64,000 nucleotides of DNA from Streptoalloteichus tenebrarius (GTDB taxonomy: Bacteria; Actinomycetota; Actinomycetes; Mycobacteriales; Pseudonocardiaceae): assembly GCF_024171885.1 (NCBI RefSeq), contig NZ_JAMTCP010000012.1:62001-126000 (forward strand), read 5' to 3'. How positions within the stretch are numbered: position 1 is the stretch's first letter; every line of letters starts with the position of its first letter. Both the position numbers and the translations under genes were made by a program. Positions 8,551-16,612 of the stretch are shown here, one piece after another. The notes beneath the pieces are model-generated. The model saw nothing but the letters and a program-made list of their open reading frames with translations. It did not search any database and was not told where the DNA came from.

Positions 8551-9990
8551 ATGCAGGGGCTGCGAAAGCTGCTCACCTGGCTGGCCGGGTCCACGCTGCT
8601 CGCCGCGGCGGCCACCGTCGCGGTGCCCGGCAGCGCGACAGCCGCCGGCGAGCGGCTCGGACACAACGTGAAGGCGCAGCCGTACAAGGGCCAGCGCCAC
8701 GACACCGACTGGCTCGGCTCGTACACCTGGCGTGGCCAGCAGGTGTGGTGCGTGCAGTTCGCGTTGAACGAACCCAGCGACGACGTCGACTTCCAGCCGG
8801 GAGGACCGCTCACCACCAAGTGGGGCGAGCCGCTCTCGGCCGAGGTCGCGGCCAAGGTGTCCTACCTGTTGCTGCGCTACCAGAACACCACGTCGGCCGA
8901 CGAGGCCGCCGCGTTGGCCCACCTGTTGCACTCCTGGACCGCCGGCACCACCGACCAGGGCCGGCTCGACCCCAACAACGGCTACGAGACCATCGGGTAC
9001 AACGTCCAGTACCACCTCGACGAGCTGGCGAAGACCAAGCCGAAGGCCAAGGAGGCCGTGGCCAGGCTGGAGGCCGACGCCGAGGCGCACCGCGGCCCGT
9101 GGAAGCTCACCCTCACCCCGCCGAAGCAGGCGCAGACCGTGGGCAAGGCGGACAAGTGGACCGTGCAGGTCGTCTCGGCGACCGGCAAGCCGGTCGGCGG
9201 GGTGCCGGTGCAGCTCACCGTGACCGGGGGCACCCTCGGCGGCGACGCGGCCGGCGGCACGGCCAAGACACCGGCCAACGGCGCCCCGCTCGCCGTCGAC
9301 CTGACGCCGACCGGGCTCAACCCGAAGCTGGCCGCCTCGGTGCGCGCCCCCAGCGCGCAGCCGGTGCTGCTCAAGCCGAACAAGCCCGGCGTCCAGCAGG
9401 TGATCACCACCGGTGGGGAGACCCCGCTGTCGCAGGAGGGCACCGTCACCGCCCGCAACGCCCCCGGCGAGGTCAAGGTGTCCAAGGTCGACGCGTCCAC
9501 CGGCGCGGCCATCTCGGGCGTGGCGCTGCGCGTGACCGCCGCCGACAAGACCAGCCCGGCGCTCAGGCAGGACGACGGCAAGCTCACCGGCTCCGACGGC
9601 AAGCCGCTGGTCGTCAGGACCGGCAAGGACGGCACCGCGGCCGTGCCCGACCTCAAGACCCCGCAGGAGGTCTGCCTGGTCGAGGTCGAGGCCGCGCCCG
9701 GGTACGACAAGGGCTTCGACGCCAAGAACCCGCCGACCGCCTGCGGCACGCTCACCCCGGGGAGCACGCTGGCGTTGACGCTGGTCAACAAGCCCAACCC
9801 CGCGCCGAAGCCGGTGGTCCCCATCACCATCCCCGCCGGGTCGGAGCAGGCCGCCGGCGTCGCGCCGACGCGGACCGTGCTCACCCCGGCCGGGGTGTTC
9901 GGCCTGGGCGCGCTCACGCTGCTCGGCGCCGGACTGGGCGGGGCGCTCTGCTGGCGCCGGCTCGCCGTCCGACGGGCCGGCAGGCGGTGA
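8551..9990 (+). CDS. Secreted surface protein: thioester-domain-like head, Ig-like repeats, C-terminal anchor
   Basis: 479 residues. A Sec signal peptide (residues 1-32, cleaved near SATAA) is followed by an N-terminal domain with QQVWCVQFALNEP (Cys about 67) and AAALAHLLHSWTAGT, reminiscent of thioester domains of Gram-positive adhesins; the usual Gln-containing second motif is not evident. Residues about 185-290 look Ig-like. About 300-395 (GEVKVSKVDASTGAAISG ... AAPGYDKGF) is a SpaA/prealbumin-like domain. The C-terminus has a hydrophobic helix and an Arg-rich tail like a sortase substrate, but no canonical LPxTG; APTRT and LTPAG precede the helix. The next gene is a sortase 16 bases away, so it is the likely partner. 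Confidence 0.75.
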   Translation: MQGLRKLLTWLAGSTLLAAAATVAVPGSATAAGERLGHNVKAQPYKGQRHDTDWLGSYTWRGQQVWCVQFALNEPSDDVDFQPGGPLTTKWGEPLSAEVAAKVSYLLLRYQNTTSADEAAALAHLLHSWTAGTTDQGRLDPNNGYETIGYNVQYHLDELAKTKPKAKEAVARLEADAEAHRGPWKLTLTPPKQAQTVGKADKWTVQVVSATGKPVGGVPVQLTVTGGTLGGDAAGGTAKTPANGAPLAVDLTPTGLNPKLAASVRAPSAQPVLLKPNKPGVQQVITTGGETPLSQEGTVTARNAPGEVKVSKVDASTGAAISGVALRVTAADKTSPALRQDDGKLTGSDGKPLVVRTGKDGTAAVPDLKTPQEVCLVEVEAAPGYDKGFDAKNPPTACGTLTPGSTLALTLVNKPNPAPKPVVPITIPAGSEQAAGVAPTRTVLTPAGVFGLGALTLLGAGLGGALCWRRLAVRRAGRR

Positions 9991-10006
9991 CCAGGAGGCG
10001 CTGACC

Positions 10007-10783
10007 ATGCCGGGGCGCGGACGACAGTCGGGCCCACGCGGAGCGCACCGCGGCCCGGCCGGGTGGGGGCAGGTCTCCCGCCCGGCCGGGCTCGCGCTGC
10101 TCACGGCGGCGGTCCTGGCGACCGCGGTCCTGTCCGAACCCACCCTCCCGGTGGCGGGCACGCCCTCCGCGGCGGAGCCACGGCCCACCGGACCCGCGCA
10201 CAGCCTCACCGACGACGGCGCCCGCGACCAGCACTGGGGCGTCCCCGGCGGCGGCGTGCCCGCCCAGGACCCGGTCGCGGCCGGCGAGCAGGCGGCGGCG
10301 CGGCCCGACCCGCCGGCGCCGCCGCCCCGCCCCGCGGCCGGCCAACGACCGGGCACGGTGCGCCTGCCCGCCGGCGGCACGGCGCGCCTGGTGCGGAAGG
10401 AGGTCGGCGGGGACGGCGTTCTCCCGGTGCCCGACGGCGTCGGCGACGCCACGTGGTGGGGCGCCGGCCTCGACGCGGCGGCCGGGGCGACCGTCCTGGC
10501 CGGCCACGTCAACTGGCGGGGAGCCGTGGGGCCGTTCGCCGAGCTCTGGCGGGTCCAGCGGGGCCAGGAGGTCTCGGTGGCCGACGCGGCGGGCACGACC
10601 TGGCGCTACCGCGTGACCGAGGTGCACACGATCGACAAGGACGACCTGCCGGGGCGGGCGGCCGCGTTGTTCGGCCAGGAGGGCGAGCACCGGCTGGTCC
10701 TGGTCACCTGCGGCGGCCGGTGGGTCGGCGGCGACCTCGGCTACGACGAGAACCGGGTCGTGGTGGCCCAGCCCGCGTCCTGA
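10007..10783 (+). CDS. Class F-type sortase
   Basis: 258 residues. An N-terminal membrane anchor (AGLALLTAAVLATAVL) is followed by a Pro-rich linker and a catalytic beta-barrel from about residue 113. The triad is visible: His167 in ATVLAGHVNW, Cys235 in LVLVTCGGRW and Arg250 in YDENRVVV. Class F sortases are actinobacterial transpeptidases that cut a C-terminal sorting signal and attach the protein to the envelope. ATG at 10007 has AGGAGG 8 bases upstream, directly after the surface protein stop, so the two genes form an operon. Confidence 0.9.
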   Translation: MPGRGRQSGPRGAHRGPAGWGQVSRPAGLALLTAAVLATAVLSEPTLPVAGTPSAAEPRPTGPAHSLTDDGARDQHWGVPGGGVPAQDPVAAGEQAAARPDPPAPPPRPAAGQRPGTVRLPAGGTARLVRKEVGGDGVLPVPDGVGDATWWGAGLDAAAGATVLAGHVNWRGAVGPFAELWRVQRGQEVSVADAAGTTWRYRVTEVHTIDKDDLPGRAAALFGQEGEHRLVLVTCGGRWVGGDLGYDENRVVVAQPAS

Positions 10784-11263
10784 CCTCGGCGGGTGACTCC
10801 GGCGCGATGACACCGCGCAAGCGGTCCACAAAGGACTGCAAAGGGCCGCGCCGTGGCGGGTCGGGCCGTGTGGGCCCTCGCGCGCGACTCCAGCCTGTAG
10901 TGAAGGGGGACCCCCTGATTTCAGCCTGGCAGGCGGGACCGACAGTTTCGGGATGGTGCTGGGTCGCCTGATGGCGTGAACGCGCGGAGGGGTCGGTTCG
11001 CGTCGCCGATCGGCGGTCGCCGGCCGTGTGCCCGAGGTCGTGAGCCCCAGATCGGAAGCCGCAGATCGGAAACGGCAGACGGAAGTGGCAGATATCGGAA
11101 GCCGCAGGACGTGAGTCCCAGAAGGTGGGTCCCGGGCCGTGAGGCGTGGTGGGCGGGTCGGCCGAGGCGGGAGGACCGCGAGCACCACCGAGGACACCCG
11201 ACCGGGTCCTCTCCCGGTCCGGCGCCCCAGCCGGACCGGGAGAAGGCGGTCGGTCACGCCCCA
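10784..11263. other. Intergenic region with short GCAGATCGGAA repeats
   Basis: 480 bases between convergent genes, with no convincing gene. It holds a GGGGGACCCCC hairpin near 10908 and three degenerate direct repeats of GCAGAT(C/A)GGAAxCxG at about 11046-11110. A GTCCACAAAGGAC 13-mer at 10824-10836 also occurs inside mfd. Confidence 0.4.
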
Positions 11264-11294
11264 CGCCCCCGGCACCCCTGGCGGGCCGGGGGCG
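11264..11294 (-). terminator. Hairpin after the PQQ-type dehydrogenase gene
   Basis: A perfect 10-bp stem (CGCCCCCGGC ... GCCGGGGGCG) with an 11-base loop lies 12 bases past the stop of the minus-strand dehydrogenase gene. Confidence 0.7.
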
Positions 11295-11306
11295 GGCCCG
11301 CCGAGG

Positions 11307-12380
11307 TCAGTCGTCGAAGACGTCCATGCTGATCACTCGGTCGTCGTCGTCGGCCAGGGTCGAGCTTCGGTTGTCCCGGTTGGACGTGGTGACCCACAGG
11401 GTGCCGTCCGGAGCGGCGACCGCGGCGCGCAGCCTGCCGTTGCGCGCGGTCGACACGTGGTACGCGCTGGCGCGCTCGTCCTCCGGCGAGATCGGCGCGC
11501 GGAGGAGGCTCTCGCCCCGCAGCGTCGCGATGTAGAGGTAGCCGTCGCGGTAGGCGATCCCGGAGGGAACGCCCTCCTCCGGCCGCATGACGATCACCGG
11601 GTCGACGTGGCCCTCGCCGTTCTCGCAGTAGCCCTCGCACACCGGCCACCCGTAGTTGCCGCCCGGCTGGATGCGGTTGATCTCGTCCCAGTTGGACTCG
11701 CCGATGTCCCCCGCGTACAGGGTGCCGTCCCGGTCCCAGGTGAGGCCCTGCACGTTGCGGTGGCCCAGCGAGTAGACCAGCGAGTCGGGGAACGGGTTGC
11801 CCGGCGCGGGCTTGCCGTCCTTGGTCATCCGCAGGATCTTGCCGTTGAGCGCGTTGCGGTCCTGCGCGACCTGGTAGCCGTAGGCGTCCCCGACCCCGGC
11901 GTAGAGCATCCCGTCCGGGCCGAAGGCGAGCTGGCCGCCGTTGCGGTAGAGGTGCCGCGAGATCCCGGTGACGAGGGGTTCCGGCTGCTCCCCGAGCCGG
12001 AACCGCGCGATCCGGTTGTCCGTGTTGGTCGTGTAGTAGACGAAGATCCAACCGTCGCTCGCGTAGTCCGGGGAGACCGCGATGCCGAGCAGCCCGCCGT
12101 CGGTGCCGTAGGGCACGGCGTCCTGGATCCGCTGCGCCTCCGACGCCCCGCTGTCCGTGACGCGGAGCACGCGCCCGCTGGCGCGCTCCGTGACCAGGGC
12201 GGACCCGTCGGGAAGGAACGCCACGCCCCACGGCACGACCAGGCCGCCGGCGAGGGTCCGCTCCTCGTTCCGCCCGCCGGGGGGAGACGGCGCAGCGGTG
12301 GCGGCGGGGGCGATGCACAGGGCCACCGCACAGGGAAGCAGGGCCAAGGCGACACCGACGACGCTGCGTCTGATGCTCAC
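11307..12380 (-). CDS. Secreted PQQ-dependent sugar dehydrogenase family protein
   Basis: 357 residues. A signal peptide (residues 1-29, cleaved near ATAA) precedes a six-bladed beta-propeller of the soluble glucose/sorbosone dehydrogenase type. Signature stretches are WGVAFLPDGSALVTER, GLLGIAVSPDY, YRNGGQLAFGPDGMLYAGVGD, SLGHRNVQGLTWDRDGTLYA and PGGNYGWPVCEG. Family members oxidise aldose sugars with PQQ and calcium outside the cell. GTG at 12380 has GGAGG 4 bases upstream. It is divergent from pqqA, which supports genuine use of PQQ. The substrate is unknown; some relatives have no demonstrated activity. Confidence 0.88.
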   Translation of the reverse strand: MSIRRSVVGVALALLPCAVALCIAPAATAAPSPPGGRNEERTLAGGLVVPWGVAFLPDGSALVTERASGRVLRVTDSGASEAQRIQDAVPYGTDGGLLGIAVSPDYASDGWIFVYYTTNTDNRIARFRLGEQPEPLVTGISRHLYRNGGQLAFGPDGMLYAGVGDAYGYQVAQDRNALNGKILRMTKDGKPAPGNPFPDSLVYSLGHRNVQGLTWDRDGTLYAGDIGESNWDEINRIQPGGNYGWPVCEGYCENGEGHVDPVIVMRPEEGVPSGIAYRDGYLYIATLRGESLLRAPISPEDERASAYHVSTARNGRLRAAVAAPDGTLWVTTSNRDNRSSTLADDDDRVISMDVFDD

Positions 12381-12932
12381 TTAACCTCCAGGTGTGCTGA
12401 CCGGGGAGCGCCGCTGTCGTCGACGGTGTCCCGACACGCGCGACGACGCCTCCCAGCGGTATCGGGCCACCACCCACTGAGCTGAATCGCTACAACGTGT
12501 GGAGCACCGCGGTGAGAGCCATGACCACCAGCGGCGATCAGCCCTTGATGTCCTAAGTGGACACGACGTCGCGACCGCCGTGCCCACCGTGCCCACATGT
12601 CCACATGTCCACGGGTGCCCACCGTGTCCACCGCGACGACGCCCCGCTCCCTGCCGCCGCCGACGACGATTGTCCGTCGTCACCGGCCGACGCGCCGCCG
12701 GACGCCGGCCGCGACCGCCGACACCCGGGCGTCCCAGCGCCCGACGCGGTCGGCCGCGGCATCATCCGTCACATCACCACGATCGACACCGCTCGTCACG
12801 GTCCCCTCACCTGGATCGGAGTAGAGGTTCACCCTTGCAGGGCTGTTCTCTGTCCGCCGCTCCGAACTACGTTGGGGCCGCCCGCGACCGGCTCCGCGAG
12901 CCGGTCGCCGCGACCACGAGGGAGTGAGGCCG
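12381..12932. promoter_or_regulatory. Divergent promoter region upstream of pqqA and the dehydrogenase
   Basis: 552 bases without a gene of its own. A cluster of CCCAC, GTCCAC and CATGTCCAC repeats at about 12578-12640 is the most structured part. A TCCTAAGTGGA palindrome-like element lies at 12551-12561. The region near 12790-12900 is slightly less GC-rich and probably carries the pqqA promoter. No riboswitch is recognised. Confidence 0.4.
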
Positions 12933-13079
12933 ATGACCACGAGCACGAACACCCGAGGGGCCGGCGCCACCGGGACCGAACGGCCCGCCGCGACGAACGA
13001 CCGGCGGCGCTGGGTCCGTCCGGACTTCACCGACTTCGAGACGGCCCCCGAGGTCACCGCCTACGTGGCGCGCGACTGA
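12933..13079 (+). CDS. pqqA: PQQ precursor peptide PqqA
   Basis: 48 residues. The C-terminal half reads RRRWVRPDFTDFETAPEVTA then Tyr-Val-Ala-Arg-Asp. Glu and Tyr in EVTAY have the three-residue spacing of the PqqA residues that are cross-linked to build pyrroloquinoline quinone, and W-x-x-P-x-F before them is also typical. The about 22-residue Thr/Ala/Gly/Arg-rich N-terminal leader makes it longer than the 23-39 residues usual for PqqA. ATG at 12933 has a GGGAGTGAGG ribosome binding site. pqqC, D, E and B follow on the same strand. Confidence 0.92.
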   Translation: MTTSTNTRGAGATGTERPAATNDRRRWVRPDFTDFETAPEVTAYVARD

Positions 13080-13347
13080 GTCGGGGCGCCAGACCGAACG
13101 CAGGACAACGACATCGAGCAGGTGGCGGACATCCCCGTGCCCGGCGGGCGTCGCCGTCGGCCGGCTCCGCCGCCGGCGTGCTGACGCGTCCCGCGCCACC
13201 GCGCCGACGGCGTCCGATCCGGCCACGCGCTCCAGGACGCGTCGCGTGTCGCGCGCGGATGCCCGCGTGCCGACGCTCGTCATCCGAAGAAGTGAACACG
13301 GGGGGCCGCGCCTCACCGGCGCGGCAGGGGGGACCGAGGTCTTCGGC

Positions 13348-14076
13348 ATGGGAAGCGCACCGACCGACCCGGCGGCGCCGGCCGGCCCGATGCCGGCGGC
13401 GGACTTCGTCGCCGCGTTGCGGGACCTGTCCGACCGGTACTGGGACCGTCATCCGTTCCACCTCAGGTTGCACGAGGGACGGCTGACCAAACCGGAGTTG
13501 CAACTGTGGGCGGCGAACCGCTGGTACTACCAGCGGCGCCTGCCGCAGAAGGACGCCGCGATCATCGCGAACTGCCCGCTGCCCGAGGTGCGGCGCCACT
13601 GGCTGGAGCGCGTCGTCTACCACGACGGGCGGGACGCGGGCGAGGGCGGGGCGCACAACTGGCTGCGGCTGGCCGAGGCGGTGGGGCTGGACCGCGCCGA
13701 GGTGCTCGACGAGCGGCACGTGCTGCCCGGCGTCCGGTTCGCGGTGGACGCCTACGTGAACTTCGCGCGCGCCCGCTCGTGGCAGGAGGGTGTGGCCTCG
13801 GGGCTGACCGAGATGTTCTCCCCCGGCCTGATGCGCCGCCGGCTGGCGGACATGCGCGAGCACTACCCGTGGATCGGCGAGGAGGGGTTCGCCTACTTCA
13901 CGTCCCGCCTGCGGGTGATCGCCGGCGAGGGTCAGTCCACAGTGGATCTCGTGGTGCGGCACTGCGTCACCAGGGACCAGCAGGACGCCGCCGTGGCCGC
14001 GCTCGCCTTCAAGTGCGACGTGCTGCGCGCCATCCTCGACAGCGTCGACTACGCGTGCCACCAGATCGCGCCATGA
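13348..14076 (+). CDS. pqqC: Pyrroloquinoline-quinone synthase PqqC
   Basis: 242 residues from ATG 13348; an upstream GTG at 13246 would add 34 poorly conserved residues. PqqC is a cofactorless oxidase that carries out the last ring closure and eight-electron oxidation to PQQ. The family blocks are HPFHLRLHEGRLTKPELQLW, NRWYYQRRLPQKDAAIIANC, YHDGRDAGEGGAHNWLRL, GLTEMFSPGLMRRRLADM and EHYPWIGEEGFAYF; the His, Tyr, Arg and Lys residues lining the PQQ pocket are present. The stop overlaps the pqqD start (ATGA), so the two are coupled. The 268 bases between pqqA and pqqC hold no clear gene. Confidence 0.94.
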   Translation: MGSAPTDPAAPAGPMPAADFVAALRDLSDRYWDRHPFHLRLHEGRLTKPELQLWAANRWYYQRRLPQKDAAIIANCPLPEVRRHWLERVVYHDGRDAGEGGAHNWLRLAEAVGLDRAEVLDERHVLPGVRFAVDAYVNFARARSWQEGVASGLTEMFSPGLMRRRLADMREHYPWIGEEGFAYFTSRLRVIAGEGQSTVDLVVRHCVTRDQQDAAVAALAFKCDVLRAILDSVDYACHQIAP

Positions 14077-14411
14077 CCGTTCCCGACAGCCACCCGGAGA
14101 AACGGGCGTTCCCGTTGCCGGACACGGCGGTTCCCCGGCTGCGGCGCGGGGTCCGGCTGAGCTTCGACCCCACGCGCGACAGCTACGTGCTGCTGTACCC
14201 GGAGGGCGTGTTGCTGCCGAACGAGACGGCGGCCGCCGTGCTCGGCCGGTGTGACGGCGGCGCCGACGTCGCCACGATCGTGGCATCGCTGGCGCGGGAC
14301 TTCGACGGCGTCGACGCCGCGCAGGTGTCGGACCTGCTGCGCCGCCTGGAGCGGCGACGTCTCGTGGAGATCGTGGAGCGCCCCGACGGGACGGTGCGCG
14401 ACGATGGGTGA
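14073..14411 (+). CDS. pqqD: PQQ peptide chaperone PqqD
   Basis: 112 residues. PqqD is the RRE-type carrier that binds PqqA and presents it to the radical SAM enzyme PqqE. Typical sequence: PRLRRGVRLSFDPTRDSYVL, LLYPEGVLLPNETAAAVLGR, then helices ending DLLRRLERRRLVEI. The start overlaps the pqqC stop by 4 bases and the end overlaps the pqqE start by 8 bases, so the three genes are translationally coupled. The N-terminal about 20 residues are an extension relative to the minimal fold. Confidence 0.93.
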   Translation: MTVPDSHPEKRAFPLPDTAVPRLRRGVRLSFDPTRDSYVLLYPEGVLLPNETAAAVLGRCDGGADVATIVASLARDFDGVDAAQVSDLLRRLERRRLVEIVERPDGTVRDDG

Positions 14412-15522
14412 GCCAGGTCCCTCCGTCGGGCCGCCGTTCGGGCTCCTCGCCGAGCTGACCCACCGCTGCCCGTTGCGCTGCGCGTACTGCTCCAACCCGC
14501 TCCAGCTCGTCCCGGCGTCAAACGAGCTGGACACCGACCAGTGGCGGTCCGTGCTCGACCAGGCCCGGCGGTTGGGCGTCCTCCAGGTCCATCTCTCCGG
14601 TGGGGAGCCGATGGCCCGGCGCGACCTTCCCGCGCTGGTCGAGCACGCCCACTCCCTGGGCTGCTACGTCAACCTCGTCACGTCGGGGCTGTCCCTCACC
14701 GACGGCGCGGCCGCCGAGCTGGTGGCCGCCGGCCTGGACCACGTGCAACTGTCCATCCAGGACGCCGACACCCGGGGCGCCGACGCGATCGCGGGGGCCA
14801 GGGCACACGAGCGCAAGCTCGCCGCCGCGGCCGTGGTGCGTCGGCTGGGCCTGCCGCTGACGGTCAACGTCGTGCTGCACCGGGGGAACCTCGACCACGT
14901 CGAGGCGATCGTGGACCTGGCGGAGCGGATGGGGGCCGACCGGTTGGAGCTGGCCAACACCCAGTTCTACGGGTGGGCCCTGCGCAACCGCGCGGCGCTG
15001 CTGCCGACAGCGGCGCAGTTGCGCGCCGCCGACGTCGTCGTCCGCGACGCCGTGGAGCGGCTGGCGGGCCGCATGGAGATTTCCTACGTGTACTCCGACT
15101 ACCACGAACGACGCCCCAAGCCGTGCATGCACGGATGGGGGAGCCGGCAGCTCACGGTGGCGCCGAACGGCGACGTGTTGCCGTGCCCAGCCGCCAGCGT
15201 GATCGAGGGGCTGGACTTGGAGAACGTCCGGACGAGGCCGCTCGCGGAGATCTGGTACGAGTCGGCGTCGTTCAACGCCTTCCGGGGCACGGACTGGATG
15301 CGGGAGCCGTGCCGGAGCTGCGCGTTCCGCGAGGTCGATTTGGGCGGGTGCCGGTGTCAGGCGTTCCTGCTCACCGGGGACGCGGCCAACACCGATCCGG
15401 TGTGCCAGCTTTCGCCCCACCGGGCGGTGGTGGACAGGGTGCTCGCGGAGGACGTGCTGCTCGTCCCACCTCCGAGCGTCCCTCGACGGATGCCCGTCAG
15501 CCGGAACGGAGACGCGTTGTGA
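14404..15522 (+). CDS. pqqE: PqqA peptide cyclase PqqE (radical SAM, SPASM)
   Basis: 372 residues. It forms the Glu-Tyr carbon-carbon cross-link in PqqA. The radical SAM cluster motif CPLRCAYC follows LLAELTHR and is followed by SNPLQLV, a PqqE-like run. HLSGGEPMARRDLPALVEHA binds SAM. The C-terminal SPASM region has Cys at CMHGWG, VLPCPAAS, EPCRSCAF, GGCRCQAF and DPVCQL. The ATG at 14404 lies inside the end of pqqD, and the stop overlaps the pqqB start by 4 bases. Confidence 0.95.
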   Translation: MGEPGPSVGPPFGLLAELTHRCPLRCAYCSNPLQLVPASNELDTDQWRSVLDQARRLGVLQVHLSGGEPMARRDLPALVEHAHSLGCYVNLVTSGLSLTDGAAAELVAAGLDHVQLSIQDADTRGADAIAGARAHERKLAAAAVVRRLGLPLTVNVVLHRGNLDHVEAIVDLAERMGADRLELANTQFYGWALRNRAALLPTAAQLRAADVVVRDAVERLAGRMEISYVYSDYHERRPKPCMHGWGSRQLTVAPNGDVLPCPAASVIEGLDLENVRTRPLAEIWYESASFNAFRGTDWMREPCRSCAFREVDLGGCRCQAFLLTGDAANTDPVCQLSPHRAVVDRVLAEDVLLVPPPSVPRRMPVSRNGDAL

Positions 15523-16415
15523 AGGCCCGCATCCTGGGCACGGCGGCGGGCGGCGGGTTCCCCCAGTGGAACTGCGCCTGCGCGCTGTGTGTGCGCGCGG
15601 GCAAGCCCGGCGTGCCCAGTCGCACGCAGGACTGCGTGGCGGTCAGTGGCGACGGGCGGAGTTGGTGGCTGCTCAACGCGTCGCCGGACGTGCGGGCGCA
15701 GATCCTGGCCACGCCGGAGCTGACGGCGGGGCCGGGACCGCGTGAGACCCCGGTGCGGGGGGTGTTGCTGACCGACGCCGAGCTGGACCACACGGTCGGG
15801 TTGGTGTCGCTGCGGGAGGGTGCTGGTCTGCGCGTCCACGGCACGTCGCCGGTGCTGGCCGCCGTACGGGCGGGCGTGGGCGGTGTGCTGACCCGTTACA
15901 ACGGGGTGCGGTGGGAACTCGTCGAGCCGGACGTGGAGTTCCCCCTCGACGGGGGTCTCCTGGTGACGGCGCTGTCGGTCGGGCACAAGCGCCCGAAGTA
16001 CGCCCGTGAGTCCACTGTGGAGGGTTCATGGGTGGTCGCCTACCGGGTCGTCGACCCGGGTACCGGCGGCGTTCTCGTCTACGCGCCCTGCCTGGCGGAG
16101 TGGCCCTCCACGTTCGACGAGGTGCTGTCGCGAGCCGACTGCGTGATCCTGGACGGCACGTTCTTCGACGCGGAGGAGATGTCCGGCGCGACCGGCGCGC
16201 GCGTGGACAGCCGTGCGCAGCACGCGATGGGACATCTTCCCGTCGGTGGTCCGGATGGCAGCCTTCGTCGCCTGCGCGGGTTGACTCGGCCACGGTGCGT
16301 CTACACGCATCTCAACAACACCAACCCCCTGGTCGACGCGTTCTCCCCACAACGAGCGGAGTTGGCGGCGGCCGGGGTCGAGGTGGCGGACGACGGCGCC
16401 GAGCTGGAGTTGTGA
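15519..16415 (+). CDS. pqqB: PQQ biosynthesis protein PqqB
   Basis: 298 residues with a metallo-beta-lactamase-like fold. The family start AAGGGFPQWNCACALC is near perfect. Later blocks are LLNASPDVRAQI, LLTDAELDHTVGLVSLREG, AMGHLPVGG and VYTHLNNTNPLVD. PqqB is proposed to hydroxylate the cross-linked tyrosine intermediate. The GTG start overlaps the pqqE stop (GTGA). It is last here, whereas in the usual order it follows pqqA. It contains a TCCACTGTGGA palindrome with a rare ACT codon at 16011-16021. Confidence 0.94.
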   Translation: MKARILGTAAGGGFPQWNCACALCVRAGKPGVPSRTQDCVAVSGDGRSWWLLNASPDVRAQILATPELTAGPGPRETPVRGVLLTDAELDHTVGLVSLREGAGLRVHGTSPVLAAVRAGVGGVLTRYNGVRWELVEPDVEFPLDGGLLVTALSVGHKRPKYARESTVEGSWVVAYRVVDPGTGGVLVYAPCLAEWPSTFDEVLSRADCVILDGTFFDAEEMSGATGARVDSRAQHAMGHLPVGGPDGSLRRLRGLTRPRCVYTHLNNTNPLVDAFSPQRAELAAAGVEVADDGAELEL

Positions 16416-16479
16416 CCGGCGCGCCGATCTGGTGTCGATCACCACGCTGACCAGCCCGAATGCCATCCGTCCCGCCCGA

Positions 16480-16499
16480 AGGTGGGGATTTCCCTACCT
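16480..16499. promoter_or_regulatory. Palindromic operator-like site before the ABC exporter operon
   Basis: AGGTGGGGA-TT-TCCCTACCT is a 20-base dyad with one G-T imperfection, 113 bases before the ABC ATPase start in the 197-base gap after pqqB. Its position suggests a regulator site for the exporter operon; no regulator gene is adjacent. Confidence 0.45.
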
Positions 16500-16612
16500 C
16501 CATGGGGGCGGACTCCACCCGGAGCAGGACTGTGCCGCGCACCCTCGTTTCCGGAAGTCCCGCTCCCTAACGTCGAACGCGACGGTTCTGGTCGGTTCGG
16601 GGCGAGGAGACG

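Noticed and set aside
13246-13347. Longer N-terminus of PqqC from GTG 13246
   Set aside because: The extra 34 residues are low-complexity and unlike the family; ATG 13348 gives normal length.
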